DNA from: Knoxdaviesia capensis
Taxonomy: Eukaryota; Ascomycota; Sordariomycetes; Microascales; Gondwanamycetaceae
NCBI GenBank assembly: GCA_001510575.1
Contig: LNGK01000004.1
Coordinates: forward strand, 3,222,667-3,286,666
Direction: 5' to 3'
Length of the DNA: 64,000 bases
A model generated the notes under the pieces. That model was not told where the DNA came from and searched no databases. It worked only from the letters and a program-made list of their open reading frames with translations. Of this stretch, positions 43,920-55,850 are shown in pieces. The translations under genes were made by a program, and so were the position numbers. The stretch's first letter is position 1. Every line of letters starts with the position of its first letter.

Positions 43920-46342
43920 ATAGACATAAATCTATGGTCAGGCTGCCTGTGAGCCATTTCACCCAGGGAGGCATAGCGTGGCTGACCAGGAAAGGAAGCC
44001 GGGTCGAAGCCAGACCCGTGTGTATCAGGACAGCACGGCCGCCCGGCCCAGAATTGGCCTTGAAGAGAGACCAAGCCGTAGAGAGCGTACACTTTGTTTT
44101 AGCCTGGGACAGGCGAAAGAAGTGAATAAATCCGAGAGATGGAGAGACAGACAATGGCAGAGAGAGAGAGAGAGAGAGTCACAAAAGACAGCAGATAGCA
44201 GATCTATTCTTCCAGTATCTGTAATACTTACGTTCTGCGTTTTCACGTGAGAAGAACATCGCCTTTAGCATCCGCTCACTATACACCCGTCATAAACCTA
44301 AACAGCAAAAGAAGGTGCCTTGGGTATCGAGGTTAGCCGCGCACGCCGATAAACGGGCGCCAGAAGCCCAAACCCCGTGGCCCTCGAGTCCCACTGTATG
44401 AGCCTCGGCCGCGCGCTTGGGCTTGGCGCCGGGCGGCCACCCCCGCCGGCCGGACCAAGCCGTCCGGGATGGCCCAGACAACATGTAATGGTTTTTCACG
44501 CAGACTGAGTGCCAGGGTATCACCGTCACACGCCGTTCAGTACGCCCATAAGAAAGGGCTGAGCAAGATGGTGACCGAGGCATCAGTGCTCAATAGGAAC
44601 AGGGCCCTCCTGGGTGTATGGCCACTGCCTCTTCCGCAGCGGCGGCAGCAGCATGCGCTCCCCGAGGGAGTCTTTCTCGCCATCGGATGAGGACGTGGAG
44701 CTGTTGGCGGCGGAAAATGGCTGGGTGGGGCCGCGACGTCGGCCAGATACGGGGGAACTATCCGGAATACATCCTTGAGTATCTTCCAGCAACAGGCCCC
44801 CGGGCCCAAGGCCAGGATCGGCAGTGTTCTCCGCTGCTGCGAGTTAGTGAGCGCCGGAAACAGCCGTAGGAAGGATTTCTTCAACTCGAGATATAATATC
44901 GATCGTGTTACAGACAGACTAGCCAGGAGCATATGTGCCAGAACTGTTAGGTCGAGCCGATGATATCACCAACAATACGGTGAGCGCCAGACAGTCGCTT
45001 GTCAGGGTGGATTCGGTAGCTGGGATATTTCATCCGAGTTCACTGGAGCTTCCATATGCCAGGTTCCGGAGTCCAGCAGCATCTCCGAACGATGCTCCCG
45101 ATCCTGGCGGGGAGACCGGCTGTGTCGGAAAGTTGAATGCTCTAAAAGATGAAGAAATGAAAGTGTAAGAAAGGTGAGATGCAGAAAGAAATGTCGTCCG
45201 CGGTTAAGCCGCACTTACGTATCTAAGAGCGAGCACCTTCCTGATTCAAGGCGCCACACGACGCCACAGATCAAACGACGAGACGTTTCTGAATTCTCTC
45301 GGTTCTGATTCACGGAATGTTTTACAGCCAATCAGAGAGCTCCGTGGCTCGGCCGGTGCGAAGTACCTAGGTACTTCCCCTTGAAATTGGTGATAGTTGG
45401 CCTGGTGGTTTACAGGATGAAAAGTCGGGAAGCATCGTTTGCAGACTTGGAGAACAGCCCCAACGAGCGGGAAATCTGGTGATGCCACCTCATCGTGGGA
45501 ATTTGTTATTTCCCCCCTCTGATCTTCTATAGTTCGATTTGTCAAAACATAACATCGTCACCACCGAAACCAGATATACCGAAAGTATCATGACCTGGCG
45601 ACTTCAGAAAAAAACCGCGATAGTTGGGCTGGATGGGCGAAATCGGCAGAAATAAAACGGCAATAAATAGTCATCGGAAAGCCAGAATCTTCTAAGATGT
45701 TTTTATCAGTGCGAGTCAAGCCAGTCACTAGACTGGAAAGAAACATCTGAGAGACGCAGCCCGCACGGGACAGAAAGTAAAAACAGCCGCTCTCACGCAA
45801 AAAGAGGAAACAGGCAAAGAAAAAAAAGGAGCCATCGCGTTACAAAGCCACACAAAATTAAAAGTCACACCTTTATTATTTTTACGCTCCCTCTAAGACC
45901 GAAATTTTTTAGGATTCCTGCAATTCCCCCCCAGCTTTTTTTCCTTGATCTCCTCATCACTTTGTCTTAATTCTGCTTCTCTTTCTTCCTTCTTCCCCCC
46001 TTTTTTCCTCTCTCTTCATCAACTTCCGCTCTTTTTTTCCATCCATCATCACTTTTCTTCATCACCATCATCATCGCTTTGACTTACACCACTTACACAG
46101 CTGCCGTAACATTATCTCCGACACCCCTTAAGTTTGGGACCGATTTCACCCTTTTTCCTCCATCTGGCCTTTGTACGGCCAACTCTGCGACCCATCAATC
46201 GTGACTCCATCCAATCTCTCTTCATACGACAACAGCTCATCTCCTGTCGCCAGAATAGGGCGCTTTTCGCCTATATTCTCTTCCTCCTCGACATAAATCT
46301 TGTCCGTCCTTTCATCCAGCTGCTGCTGAATCACGAGAAGAA
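43920..46342. other. Intergenic region upstream of ies4
   Basis: About 2.4 kb. A minus-strand open stretch at about 44583-44840 (containing SSSDGEKDSLGERMLLPPLR) and a + strand frame at 44935-45168 look mildly coding-like but have no domain or consistent gene structure, so neither is called. The last 450 bases are strongly CT-rich, as in fungal promoters and leaders. Confidence 0.45.
44158..44178. repeat. GA microsatellite
   Basis: About ten GA units in non-coding DNA. Confidence 0.85.
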
Positions 46343-47467
46343 ATGGCTCCTCCGAGAAAATCCGCCGGCAAGGCCGCTGCTCCGGCCTTCGTGTCGACAG
46401 TCACGCAGACCACCAACTCGTCCGGCGGTTTGACTGTTAAAATCACCATCTCGCCGCCCAACCTGCGCCGAATCCTCAGCAAGCCCTCCAAGGGCGGCGC
46501 CTCGATCACCGCCACCACCGACGACGACGACGCGCCGACTCCGCTGCAGTCGCAAGCCACGCCGTCGCAGGACGAGCCCAAGGAGTCCGACCCGTCGGAT
46601 GCCGCGTCGGTCACCGGCGCCGGCTCGCAGCAGAACGGCGACAACGCCTCCGACTCCAACCCGGCCACGCCTGCCGGCCCGAGCACCCCTGGCCAGACCT
46701 CGATCATGGGCCCGCCCGGAGAGGGATCCAAGAAGAAGGGCGTCAAGCGGACTGCCGGTGCCGCGCTGCAGAACGGCGAGATCAAGGTGCGGGCCAAGCC
46801 GGGCCCCAAGAAGAAGCCGCGTCTGTACGTTGTCCCCTGTCTCCTTAAGCTACTGTTACCAAGTCTCGCTTTTTGGTACTCTTACTGACCACTCTCCTTC
46901 ACTCTCATCCCCCCGTGTAGTGAGGACGGCACGATCGACACATCCTTCTCGCGCCCCAGCGGCGCCCACAAGCTCGGCCCCAAGGCGAACCAGGGCGCTA
47001 TCAACGCCGGCCTGCGCGCGCTCGACCGGTCCGGCGCCCCCTGCCGCAAGTGGTCGCGCGGCGGCTTCAAGCTCAAGAGCTTCACGGGTGTCGAGTGGGA
47101 GATTTCGCGGTGGACCGCGCCGACCAAGGTGGCCATCCCGGCCACCGACGCGGAAGCCGGCGAGGTTAACAGCGAGGTCAACGGCGACGCCACCCCGGCC
47201 TCCGGCGATGCGACGCCCGCGGCGCTTGGTGCTGGCGCGGGCAACTCGGCCGCGGCTGCCACCCCGGCGGCGGGTGCCGATGCCGGCGAGGTGAAGGTGG
47301 CGACGTCGGCCTCGGGCAGCAACAAGGAGAACGACGTCAAGGAGGACCCGGCGATGAAGATGGACGTCGCGAGCAACGGCGTTGGTACCGATGCCGATGT
47401 GCGGAGCGCCGAGCCCAGCATCTTGGCTACGTCGCCCGCGCCGACGCCCGTGGCTGCGGCCTCGTGA
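46343..47467 (+). CDS. ies4: INO80 chromatin-remodelling complex subunit Ies4
   Basis: Ies4 is a small fungal subunit of the INO80 nucleosome remodeller; in budding yeast it is phosphorylated by checkpoint kinases. Exons 46343-46824 and 46921-47467, with a 96-nt phase-2 intron (donor CT|GTACGT, acceptor GTGTAG), give 342 residues. Family landmarks are the N-terminal TVKITISPPNLRRIL, a Lys/Pro-rich nuclear segment ending PGPKKKPRL just before the intron, and directly after it EDGTIDTSF, KLGPKANQGAINAGLRALDR, CRKWSR and FKLKSFTGVEWEISRWTAP. The middle and the last ~110 residues are low complexity, rich in Ala, Ser, Asp and Thr. The match on both sides of the splice junction supports the model. 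Confidence 0.9.
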
Positions 47468-49299
47468 GCGCCAGTTCCGATGAGCCATCTTTTCACCAAC
47501 CACCCTTCATCATTGCTCTCTCTTCGCCCTTTTCCTCGGCCTCTCTCTTCCCCTTCCCCCCCCTCTTACCTCTCTTCTTTACGCGCTATACGGAGACACT
47601 GATCTCCGGTACCCTCCACACCCAGCGCACGCCCTCTCTCTATCACGTCTCCTGCGTCTTTTTAATGACCTCCGTTTCTTTTCTGCCTTCGCCTGTTTTT
47701 GTTTCTTCTTTTTTCTTTGCTCACGGTCCTGCTTACGGAGTCAATGTCCCGGGGTTTATGGGTTCTTGTTTTCATGTTTGGCGTCTACGGGATGGGATGA
47801 TGGGGTTTTATGCAGGTTTATCACGTTAGTTCTTTTCTCTTCTTCCTCCATCTGTTCGGTGTGTTTCTGTCTTATCGTTCTTGTGGGAGTTATTCTGGAA
47901 ATCAGTCCTTAAGCAGAACCGTTCCAGACCCCCAACCACCTGAGCCCAGCTCAGCAGCTTTCGGGTCAAATGGAGCCCAACCAAGTGAATTAGGCGGTCC
48001 ACTAGGTATTCTATCCTATTCTTGTATTTTACACGCTCTTGGGCAATTTTTCCCGTGGGGGTTTTTGTGTGTTCTTCAAGTCCTCTCTGTCTTTTTTTTC
48101 TGGGTTATTCGCTTCGGGTGTTCCCCCGACCGGGGGTTCGTGGGTGGGATTTTCGAGTCCTCGTGACAGGTATTTTTCTGAAAACAAAACAGCCACGGCT
48201 TGGTTCTTTCTTCTTGTCCTTTTCTTCCTTAATCCGCCTCGCGGTTCTAGAGGATTCTCTCCGCGACGTGCTCGTGATGTTCATGATGTTCGTGTGATGT
48301 CTTGGTGTAGCTGCGTTTGCAAGCGTCGGCAAGCTTGCCCCGGATTTGACAGCTGTCAGGCCCAGGTCTTGCCAGCTGCTGATGACACCACACCCGCCAG
48401 AGCTGATGTATCTTGACTCCCCCCATTCGGCTTCAGCTTCTCGTCACCACTGACCACAGCGTCACAGTAACCAAACGTGTCGGTTGGTTTGGTGGAAAAG
48501 CTTATATATGAACTGGCAAAACATGCTCTCGTGTAAAACTTCGCCGGCTTGATACTCAATCAGGTTGAACTGCACGCACCAACTCTCCTCCGGCCGTGAG
48601 CCCAAAACTATCTGGTCGCTGCTGACTCAGCATCCCCCGCCAGCTGGCAGCGACTTTTCTCCCTTATCTTCCCTCCGCTTCTTGGATCTGAAGCTCTCTC
48701 GGACTTTTTTCCCTGTGCCTCGGTCGTCACATACTCACATCTCAAGTATCGTTTTTGAGTCTTTGGCTGGAGAATCTCAGTCAAGCTTTGAGAGACAGTC
48801 ATTGCTTTTGTCTTGCTAGTCACTCTGTATCTCTTCCATATTTCTTTTGGGTACTTCCTTACTTGTTCTTGCTCCTCGTCGTCCTCTTCTTTTTCTCACT
48901 GGCCTTTGTGCTGTGTTGTTGTTTTTCCTGTGAACCTTCCTCAAAATCTAGATTTTGCTGGCTGCCTTTTGGGGTCTTTGCGTTCTAGCCTAACCTGTTT
49001 ACTTTCTCTCTCTTGCAACCTTACTTTTCTTGTCCTCGTAAACCCTCTCTCTCTCTCTCTCTCTCTTCCTTCCCCCCCTCCGCATTCCCCAAACCCTTTC
49101 CGGCCACCCTTGCGTGGTATCTCCCCGATCGCCGTGTCTAACCGCCGCCCGCATCCGGTTCGTCGCCATCTCCGTTTTTCTCGGTCTTCGGAGACGGCCC
49201 GTAAGCCGTCAACCCTCTCCTTAGAGAGGGGACACGTTCACCCAGTTCGATCACCCTCCGCCTCCAGCTTCTCTGGACCTTGTCTCCGTTGTCCACGAC
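47468..49299. other. Intergenic region between ies4 and gid1
   Basis: About 1.8 kb between tandem genes. It is T/CT-rich, including a CT tract at 49043-49067, and consistent with the ies4 3' UTR followed by the gid1 promoter and leader. No gene seen. Confidence 0.6.
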
Positions 49300-52200
49300 A
49301 TGACCAGTTTTCCTAACACCACCGACAGTCGAGATCTTTCCGATTCAGCTCCGTCCTCTCCGCAAGCCGACGCCGACACGTTCGCCGACACTACTAACAA
49401 CCCCACCAATACCAACACCGCCCCGCCCCGTTCTCCTCCCACAGACGCTGCCGGCTCTCCGACTCCCCGCCGCGCGTTTCGTCTTTCTTCCGCCCTGTCA
49501 TCCCGTATTCCCCCGCTCTCTGGCCGCACCCTCTCCGGTGCTGCCCGCTCGAACCCCAACTGGCCGTTCGCCGCTCCCGAGCCCCAACCCCGCGCTCCCG
49601 CCGCCGAACAGGCTGCCGATACCCGTGACATCATCACCCGTCTCCTGCAGTCGTCGGGTCCGCAAGAAGCCCGCGACATCATTGCCCGTTTCGTGCGCGA
49701 AACCACCCAGCACGAAGCCAGCCTTACCTACCCCCAGATCTCAGCTGGCACTGGCGGCTTCCGTCCTCGAAACCCCACTAGCAATAGCATCTTTCGAGAG
49801 CCTGGTGCCGGCGCAGCCTCTCGATTCACAGCTCGCCCCGCCCAGCGCCCCGCGTTGTCCTCGTCGTCGTCCTCCTCTTCGGCCTCGTCGACTCGCCCCC
49901 GCCACATCAACATGGCCTCCAGCGGCCCGTCAAGAAAAGCCTCGGGCTCGGGCCTCCGTGGCCCGCTCCCTGCCAACACCCTGTCCCGAGCTTACGATAT
50001 TATGCGCGCCGGTCAGCCTTCGGACGAGGTGCAGAGCATCGACAAGTTCATCCCTTCGTACCTTCGTGACACGCCCTACGGCCACGGCCTCAGGGCCGCC
50101 CACAACAAGCGGTCCGAGCCCGAGCCGACGCAAATGGCCGTCGACGATGACCTGGACGCGGAAACGCCGCCGTTTGGTGGCATGAATCCCGTCGATAGCG
50201 ACGGATACGACATTGTGACCCCGGGCATGCCGTACCTGGCGTTCAGCAACAAGTCTGAAGGCCACTCTGCCTCGGCGAACGGACGGAAGCACGACAGCGA
50301 CCGCGGAAAAACATCCGACGGCGATGTGCCACCCTTGCCGACGGTTTGGTCGGTGGATAGCAAACACGCCAACCTCGACATCGGCCCCGACGGACTGGAG
50401 GTGAGACATACAGGACCGAAGGCTCACAACGAGAATGAGGCGTACTGCGTCCGGTCCGATCACCCTATTCCTCAAATGTGCGGAATCTACTATTTTGAAG
50501 TTAAGATTCTGCCAGGAAAGCGAGATGAGTATGCTCGACGACCCCCCCCCCACTCTCAGCAAAGACCTAGCCGAGGATGGCGTTTGGCCCCCCATATCGT
50601 GCGAGCTTGGTTTTGTTCTGAACTAACATCTTTGTCTATTAGCCGCCGCCCCACCATTGGCATCGGCGTGTCGAGCTCATCCCCGTCGTTATCCCGCCCT
50701 CCGGGCTGGGAACATGAATCCTGGGCGTACCATGCCGACGACGGCTACACTTACGGCGGAACCCAGAGCGGTCATGTGTACACCGAAACATCCGGCGTGG
50801 GCGACGTTATTGGCTGCGGAATCAACTTTTATAATGCAACGTTGTTCTTCACCAAAAACGGCCGCGATCTGAGTATGTTTTTGCATGATCTTTCGAGTAT
50901 CTATCTGTGGCTATATCCGGAGTGTCGTTTTCTTGCTAACAACTGGCTCCTCTGGTCCTCCTTCTCTAGAAACTGCGTTTTTCGATGTTAAAGGATGCGA
51001 TCTCTACCCTGTTGTGGGCATGAAGAGACAGGGCGAGGCAGTCCGGGTCAATTTTGGAAATATGCCGTTTTCGTGGGACATTGATAAGGTCACCAGAGTA
51101 AGTTGATCATAATATGGTTTGTTTCCTATATCTGGTTCCTCGTAGCTAACTGTGCTTTGTAGCTACGAAAAATTGCTGTCCAGAAGGAGGTCCTGAAGAC
51201 GAAGTAAGTTGACGAAGCCGGCCGCTGCCCCATGTTTCCTGGGAATAGTAACTAATCTTGGACCTTTTTTTTTTTCCGCAGCACTTGGGAGTTGTCTCAG
51301 CCGTATAGCCCGACCGAGACGATTCAGTCCTTGGTTTTGCAGTACCTTAAGCACGACGGCTACGTCGAGACTGCACGTGCGTTCGCGACTTCGTTGCGTC
51401 AGGAGAAGAATGCGCTATCCAACGCGCCCGAATCGGAGGCCAATGCCGAGGCTGAAGAGGATGAGGACGCAAATAACCGGCAGAGTGAGTTCTTTTTTCC
51501 CTTAGTTTGAGTCCCAGTGCTTGAGACGTTTCCATGTGCAGTGGTTCAGTCTAACACTTGTGGTTGTAATAGACATTCGGCGTGCAATTCTCGCGGGAGA
51601 TATCGATACAGCACTCCGATACACCGATGCGTACTACCCCAAAGTGCTCGTTGATAACGAGAACGTTGCCTTCCACCTGCAATGTCGCCGGTTCATCGAG
51701 ATGGTGTGGCAGGCGGCAGAGCTCAAGGAGCAGGACAGCCGGTTGCGGAAGGCCAACGGCCACTCGCAGGAGATGGACATTGATTCGAACGTCGCGCCGT
51801 CGGACGGCAGCGCCAGCGGAAGCGAGGCCGGCATGGACGCCGGCGACGACGACGACGAACCGCAGCCGCCGTCCTCGCCGTTCGTGCTCGGGCTGACGCC
51901 GGTGCCGCCGCTCTCGTGGGACCACATGGACACGGACAGCGTGGGGAACAACAACAACAACAACAACAACAACACCACGGCGTCGGGCGCTGCCGGCAAG
52001 GCGATCAGCGGCGGCGGAGTGTCCCTGGTGTCGTCGTCGGTGGCGGCGGCGCGCAGCGCCGATGAGCGGGCGGCCGAGATTGACCGGCTTGACCGGCTGA
52101 CGATTAAGTACGGCCAGCGGCTGCAGGCCGAGTACAAGGACGACCAGCGGCTGGAGGTCAGCCGCGCGCTGGGCGAGATCTGGTCGCTGATTGGGTACCA

Positions 52201-52577
52201 GAACCCGCTGCGCGAGCCCAAGGTGGCGCACCTGCTGGACCGGAAGGCACGGGTGGCGCTTTCGGAGGAGCTTAACTCGGCGATTCTCGGTGAGTCTTTT
52301 TTGTCTTCTTTTCCTCTTCGTTTTTGTGGCCTCTGGACAGCTGTGGTGTGTCTACTATACCTGCGGAGCCCGTTTGCTAACCCATGGTCGTTTCTCTTCT
52401 CCCTCCCCCCACACAGCGTCTCTGGGCAAGTCTACTAAGCCCGGTCTTGAGCGCGTGGTCGCGCAGACCCAGGTTCTTCTCGAAGAACTCCGGACCCACG
52501 GCGGGGCGGCGACGTTCGCGTCTCTTGACGACGTGTATGCCTGGGTTGGACGGTCGGCGGCGCCGAAAGAAGCATAA
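49300..52577 (+). CDS. gid1: GID/CTLH ubiquitin-ligase scaffold Gid1 (Vid30/RanBPM-like)
   Basis: A scaffold of the GID E3 ligase, which targets gluconeogenic enzymes for degradation when glucose returns; it is the RanBP9/10 orthologue. Seven exons: 49300-50528, 50643-50872, 50970-51097, 51163-51203, 51282-51484, 51573-52289 and 52417-52577, giving 902 residues. After a ~330-residue Ser/Pro-rich N-terminus comes a SPRY domain at about 350-525 (CGIYYFEVKIL, IGIGVSS, GWEHESWAYHADDG, GDVIGCGINF, LFFTKNGRDL). It is followed by LisH at about 550-583 (ETIQSLVLQYLKHDGYVETA), CTLH at about 612-670 (IRRAILAGDIDTALRYTDAY) and a C-terminal CRA region. A run of nine Asn interrupts the linker near residue 737. 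All introns have GT-AG ends and compatible phases. The first, 114 nt, is open in frame. Confidence 0.92.
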
Positions 52578-53132
52578 ATCTCCGCGGTTCTCGCGTCTTT
52601 CTAATCTCCTGGGGGCGTCCCGGACCTCTCTTCTTCCTCCTTTTCGCAGAGGTGGTCCTAAAGGATCTGGTGGTAGTGGCGGTGTGGATGGGGTTCGTCA
52701 GTTGCAGGTGGTGAAGGGTGTCCCATGCGTTTTTAGTCTCCCATGGGAGGGCTTTTATTCTTAACCTCTTCATTTTTTTCCCTATTCGTGTTCTCGTTGC
52801 TTGTTTCTCCGTCGTGTGCTTGTCTATATCTTAGTTCCCCCCTCTGTGCCTCCGTTTTCTTCACCTGGAGTTGTTGTCCTTGTTTTGCTTTTCGTTTGCT
52901 CTGTTACTTCTAGGATTCACATGGATCGTTTGGGATTTGGTTCGTTTTTTTCGTTGCTCTTTATTCTACACGCCAATACGTACACCACTCATTTCTCAAG
53001 TGCCCTTGTTCTCTCCTCGCCGCTGTTGTAGCCAGTCGGTTCGTTTGTGGGTGGTGTGTGGTGGGTAAATGTCTCGCGCGCTCAAACCCAGAAAAAGATG
53101 CCCAGTTACAACCGAACAAAAAAGAAAAGAAG
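52578..53132. other. Intergenic region after gid1
   Basis: About 550 T-rich bases, probably the gid1 3' UTR, running up to the pol III terminator of the tRNA on the other strand. No gene seen. Confidence 0.6.
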
Positions 53133-53139
53133 AAAAAAA
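53133..53139 (-). terminator. RNA polymerase III terminator
   Basis: Seven T in the sense of the tRNA, beginning 9 bases after its 3' end; further T-rich sequence follows. Confidence 0.75.
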
Positions 53140-53147
53140 GGTATTCT

Positions 53148-53292
53148 TGACAGCGGCGCGATTCGAACGCGCGCGGATTGCTCCACTGCGAAAGGGGTAA
53201 CCCTTAGTAAACAACTGGACTTCTCTAGCAAGAATCCACCAGTTTCGGGATAAGCCTGAACACAGCGCCTTAGACCACTCGGCCACGCTGCC
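53148..53292 (-). tRNA. tRNA-Leu (anticodon CAG) with a 63-nt intron
   Basis: Minus strand. The acceptor arms GGCAGCG and CGCTGTC pair with one G-U. The D arm is GCC...GGC with box A TGGCCGAGTGG. The anticodon stem CTGTG pairs with CGCAG. The loop TTCAG carries anticodon CAG, so it reads CUG leucine codons. The intron is 53254-53192, in the usual place one base after the anticodon. The long variable arm has stem GGA/TCC, as expected for a class II tRNA. The T arm is GCGCG-TTCGAAT-CGCGC with box B, followed by discriminator A. The mature length is 82 nt before CCA addition. Confidence 0.9.
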
Positions 53293-53697
53293 CTTATTGA
53301 AAGACTTGGGCGCAGGTATTTGGCGTTTTATGCGCGGCGTGGAGGTGGTCTGTGTGGTGTGTTTTGTGGGGTGGAGATATGTGGATGCGGGTGTGTGGAT
53401 GTGGGTGGGGTGGTGGTCCCGGCGGTGGCCAGTCGGGAAGCGTCGGGGGTTTAACCCTCGGGTGGAACGCAGCTTGAGGTTACGTCGTGATGTGTGAGGT
53501 GGTGGGCGGAGACGGATGAACGGTAGGCCGGACGGGAAAGCGCGGATTACAGCGCGGAAGTGGTATTTCTATCTTAATATACAGCAACGGTCACATCGTA
53601 CAGAGAGGGTCCTTGAGCATTTGCATTCCCAGTCGCCGGAGAGACCGCCGCCTCTGACAGCAGGACGGCCGGAGACCACAACAAAACACAAACATGA
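53293..53697. other. Short intergenic region between tRNA and sam35
   Basis: About 400 bases, G/T-rich at 53320-53510, upstream of the tRNA and downstream of sam35. No gene seen. Confidence 0.55.
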
Positions 53698-54796
53698 CTA
53701 CCCCAAAGTCCGCCGCAGCTCCTCCGGCCACGCCGCCTCCAAGATGCGCGCATGGTGGGCAAGCACCCGCGGCCGCGCGCGCACAAGCTCGGCCAGCGTG
53801 CGATCCACCCACGGCACCGACGGGTCCAGCAGCGGGTGGGTATACGCGAACACGGCCGCGTCAAACGCGCCGGCGCACTCCGCGCCAAAGAAGAACGGCA
53901 TCTCGGCCGCCCCCCCCTGCTCGCTTCCGCCGGCCAGCGCCCCGTCCAGCGCATCCAGCGCCGCCGCGGCCGCCGCATACACGTCGGCGGCGTCGACGGC
54001 GGCACCGAGGCCCAGCGCGCCGAGCTCGGCTGCTGCCGCGGCATGCAGACTCCGCGCGACCGCGCCGCGCACCACCGCCGCGCTCGACGCCGGCGCCACG
54101 TACAGTCTGTGCATCAGCGGGCTGTTCGCGGGCGTCAGGAACAGCGCGAGCAGCCACGCGGCGCGCAGCGCGCAGTCGAGCAGCGCGGCGAAGGTCGCGG
54201 CGCGCGCCGCGGACGCCTCCCCGGCGGGCGCGTGTGGCGGGGCGGGCGCGTGGGCGGCGACGTACTGGGCGAGGTTCGCGGCGGGGATGGGCGAGGCGGC
54301 GTCGCCGGGCGGGTACAGGAAGGGCAGCGAGCCGGACGGCGAGGCGTGGTTGTTGGACGGGACGGAGCGGAAGGGGATGCCGGCGAGGTGGAGGAGCGTC
54401 TACAGTTGGAAGTGCGGTCACGGGGTAGTTAGCACCGAAACAGCCGGCGGCCTTGCTGGAGAGCACCTGCGTACGTACCTGCCACTTCAAGCACGCCGGG
54501 TGGAAGCTCGGCCGGTCGTCGGCGGCGGCGAACACATAGAGCACGGCGGCGGTCTCCCGGCTGTGCGCGGCCGGCGGGAGCGGGGTCGCGGGGTACGTGA
54601 CCAGCGGGAAGCGCTTGAACAGCCGCGCGATGGGCGGGGGCACGGCGAGCCACGGCGGCGATTGCGCGGCCGGCGAAGTGCGTGTGATCGGAGCTGTGGT
54701 GGCGGTGGTGGCGGCGGCGACGGCGGCGGCGGCGGAGGAAGCGGAGTGGAGCTGGGCCGCGGGTTCGGCGGGCGGCGCTGGGAATACTTCGGCCAT
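53698..54796 (-). CDS. sam35: Sam35-like subunit of the mitochondrial SAM complex
   Basis: Sam35 (Tom38) lies on the cytosolic face of the mitochondrial outer membrane, where it helps insert beta-barrel proteins; it is metaxin/GST-like. Exons 54796-54479 and 54399-53698, with a 79-nt phase-0 intron (donor CAG|GTACGT, branch CTAACT, acceptor CTGTAG), encode 339 residues. Diagnostic stretches are PPPIARLFKRFPLVTYPATPLPP, then RPSFHPACLKWQ at the junction, continuing TLLHLAGIPFRSVPSNNHASPSG and SLPFLYPP. This is the thioredoxin-like N-domain of the family. The remainder is Ala-rich and helical, ending in a GST-C-like region with PLLDPSVPWVDRTLAELVRARP. The Ala-rich N-terminal 50 residues are low complexity. 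A metaxin relative other than Sam35 is the alternative. Confidence 0.78.
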
Positions 54797-55820
54797 GGTG
54801 TGCTGTTGGTTTCCGGGGGGGGGTTCCGTATGTCGTGTGTCTTGGTAGAAGCTGCATCGGCCTTCGGAAAGCTACAGAGAACCATTCATTCATCAGGATC
54901 ACAGAAGTGAAGCTTTTCAAAGCTGCGTGCGCCTTGTCCTACGATTGGTCGGTTTAAGTGGGGTCGCCACGTGCGGGCTCACGTGTTTGCACATGCTTCC
55001 TGGGTGCGGGTTTGCAGACTCCAAACAACAAACAGCCACAGGCAATTTTTCTTTTCATGTGAAGCAACCGCCATGACGATCATCGTGCAGCGTGGCAATG
55101 GTAACCTGTCAGATGAGGACAGAGCACTCTGCAGAGAGCTCTTCAATGCAAACCCGCTTCGAAATAGCCGCGGCAAAGGAGCCGGGTCAAGCGGGACCTT
55201 CATACCACATGGAAACCCCATCACCAGCAACATCTCCTAGTGTGAACAAACATGTTGTTTTCTTTCCTGGGGCATGACACCGCTGCGCAGCATCCCGAGA
55301 TATCTCCGGTTTCCCACCTTCAAGGTTTTGGCTTTTTAGCCTGACGACACAGCAAACGCCAGTCAACTCAAAACCCCCGGATATGCGGTCGAGAGAAAAG
55401 GCAAGAGGCGCGCGGGGGTGAAGGCGCTGGGCTGTTTGCAAATCCCCAATTGCTGATGGCATGGGGCGAAGTCGGAACAGCCGACGTTGGTTGGAGACGT
55501 GGAATCGCCTTGGTGGCAGTTTCCATGTGTGTCGAATCAAGACAACAGTTCGGCACCCGGAATCTTCGTAGCCAGATTGCGTCTCTGGGTTATCAAACAG
55601 TTTTGGAGATACTGGGGGGAGAACGGGATTGGGGGGGTTTTTTCGCATATTCCTCACTTGTGAAATTGCGCCCACTGACCCTCTGGCCGGTTCACCCCCA
55701 CCCATCTTGGATAAATGCGTAGTGAACCCAGACACCCTACGGGGGGGGAATCAAGGCCCGGCGTTGAGACCGGTGTGAGACGAGCTACTAAAAAAGGCGA
55801 GGAAGAGAAGAATCCGTGGT

Positions 55821-55850
55821 GTACAGTACTGTACTGTACTGTACAGTACA
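55821..55850. repeat. CTGTA/CAGTA pentamer repeat with internal palindromes
   Basis: Successive CTGTA units run into CAGTA units, creating overlapping palindromes such as GTACAGTACTGTAC and GTACTGTACAGTAC. Confidence 0.7.

Noticed and set aside
44537..45168. Possible genes on both strands between the F-box pseudogene and ies4
   Set aside because: Short coding-like stretches (for example SSSDGEKDSLGER on -) occur, but no start, splice pattern or domain ties them into a gene.
46856..47503. 215-codon antisense frame over ies4 exon 2
   Set aside because: Arg/Gly-rich shadow of the Ies4 reading frame.
53516..54910. 464-codon open frame on the + strand
   Set aside because: Antisense shadow of sam35; its long Ala/Ser/Arg runs arise from GC-rich codons on the other strand.
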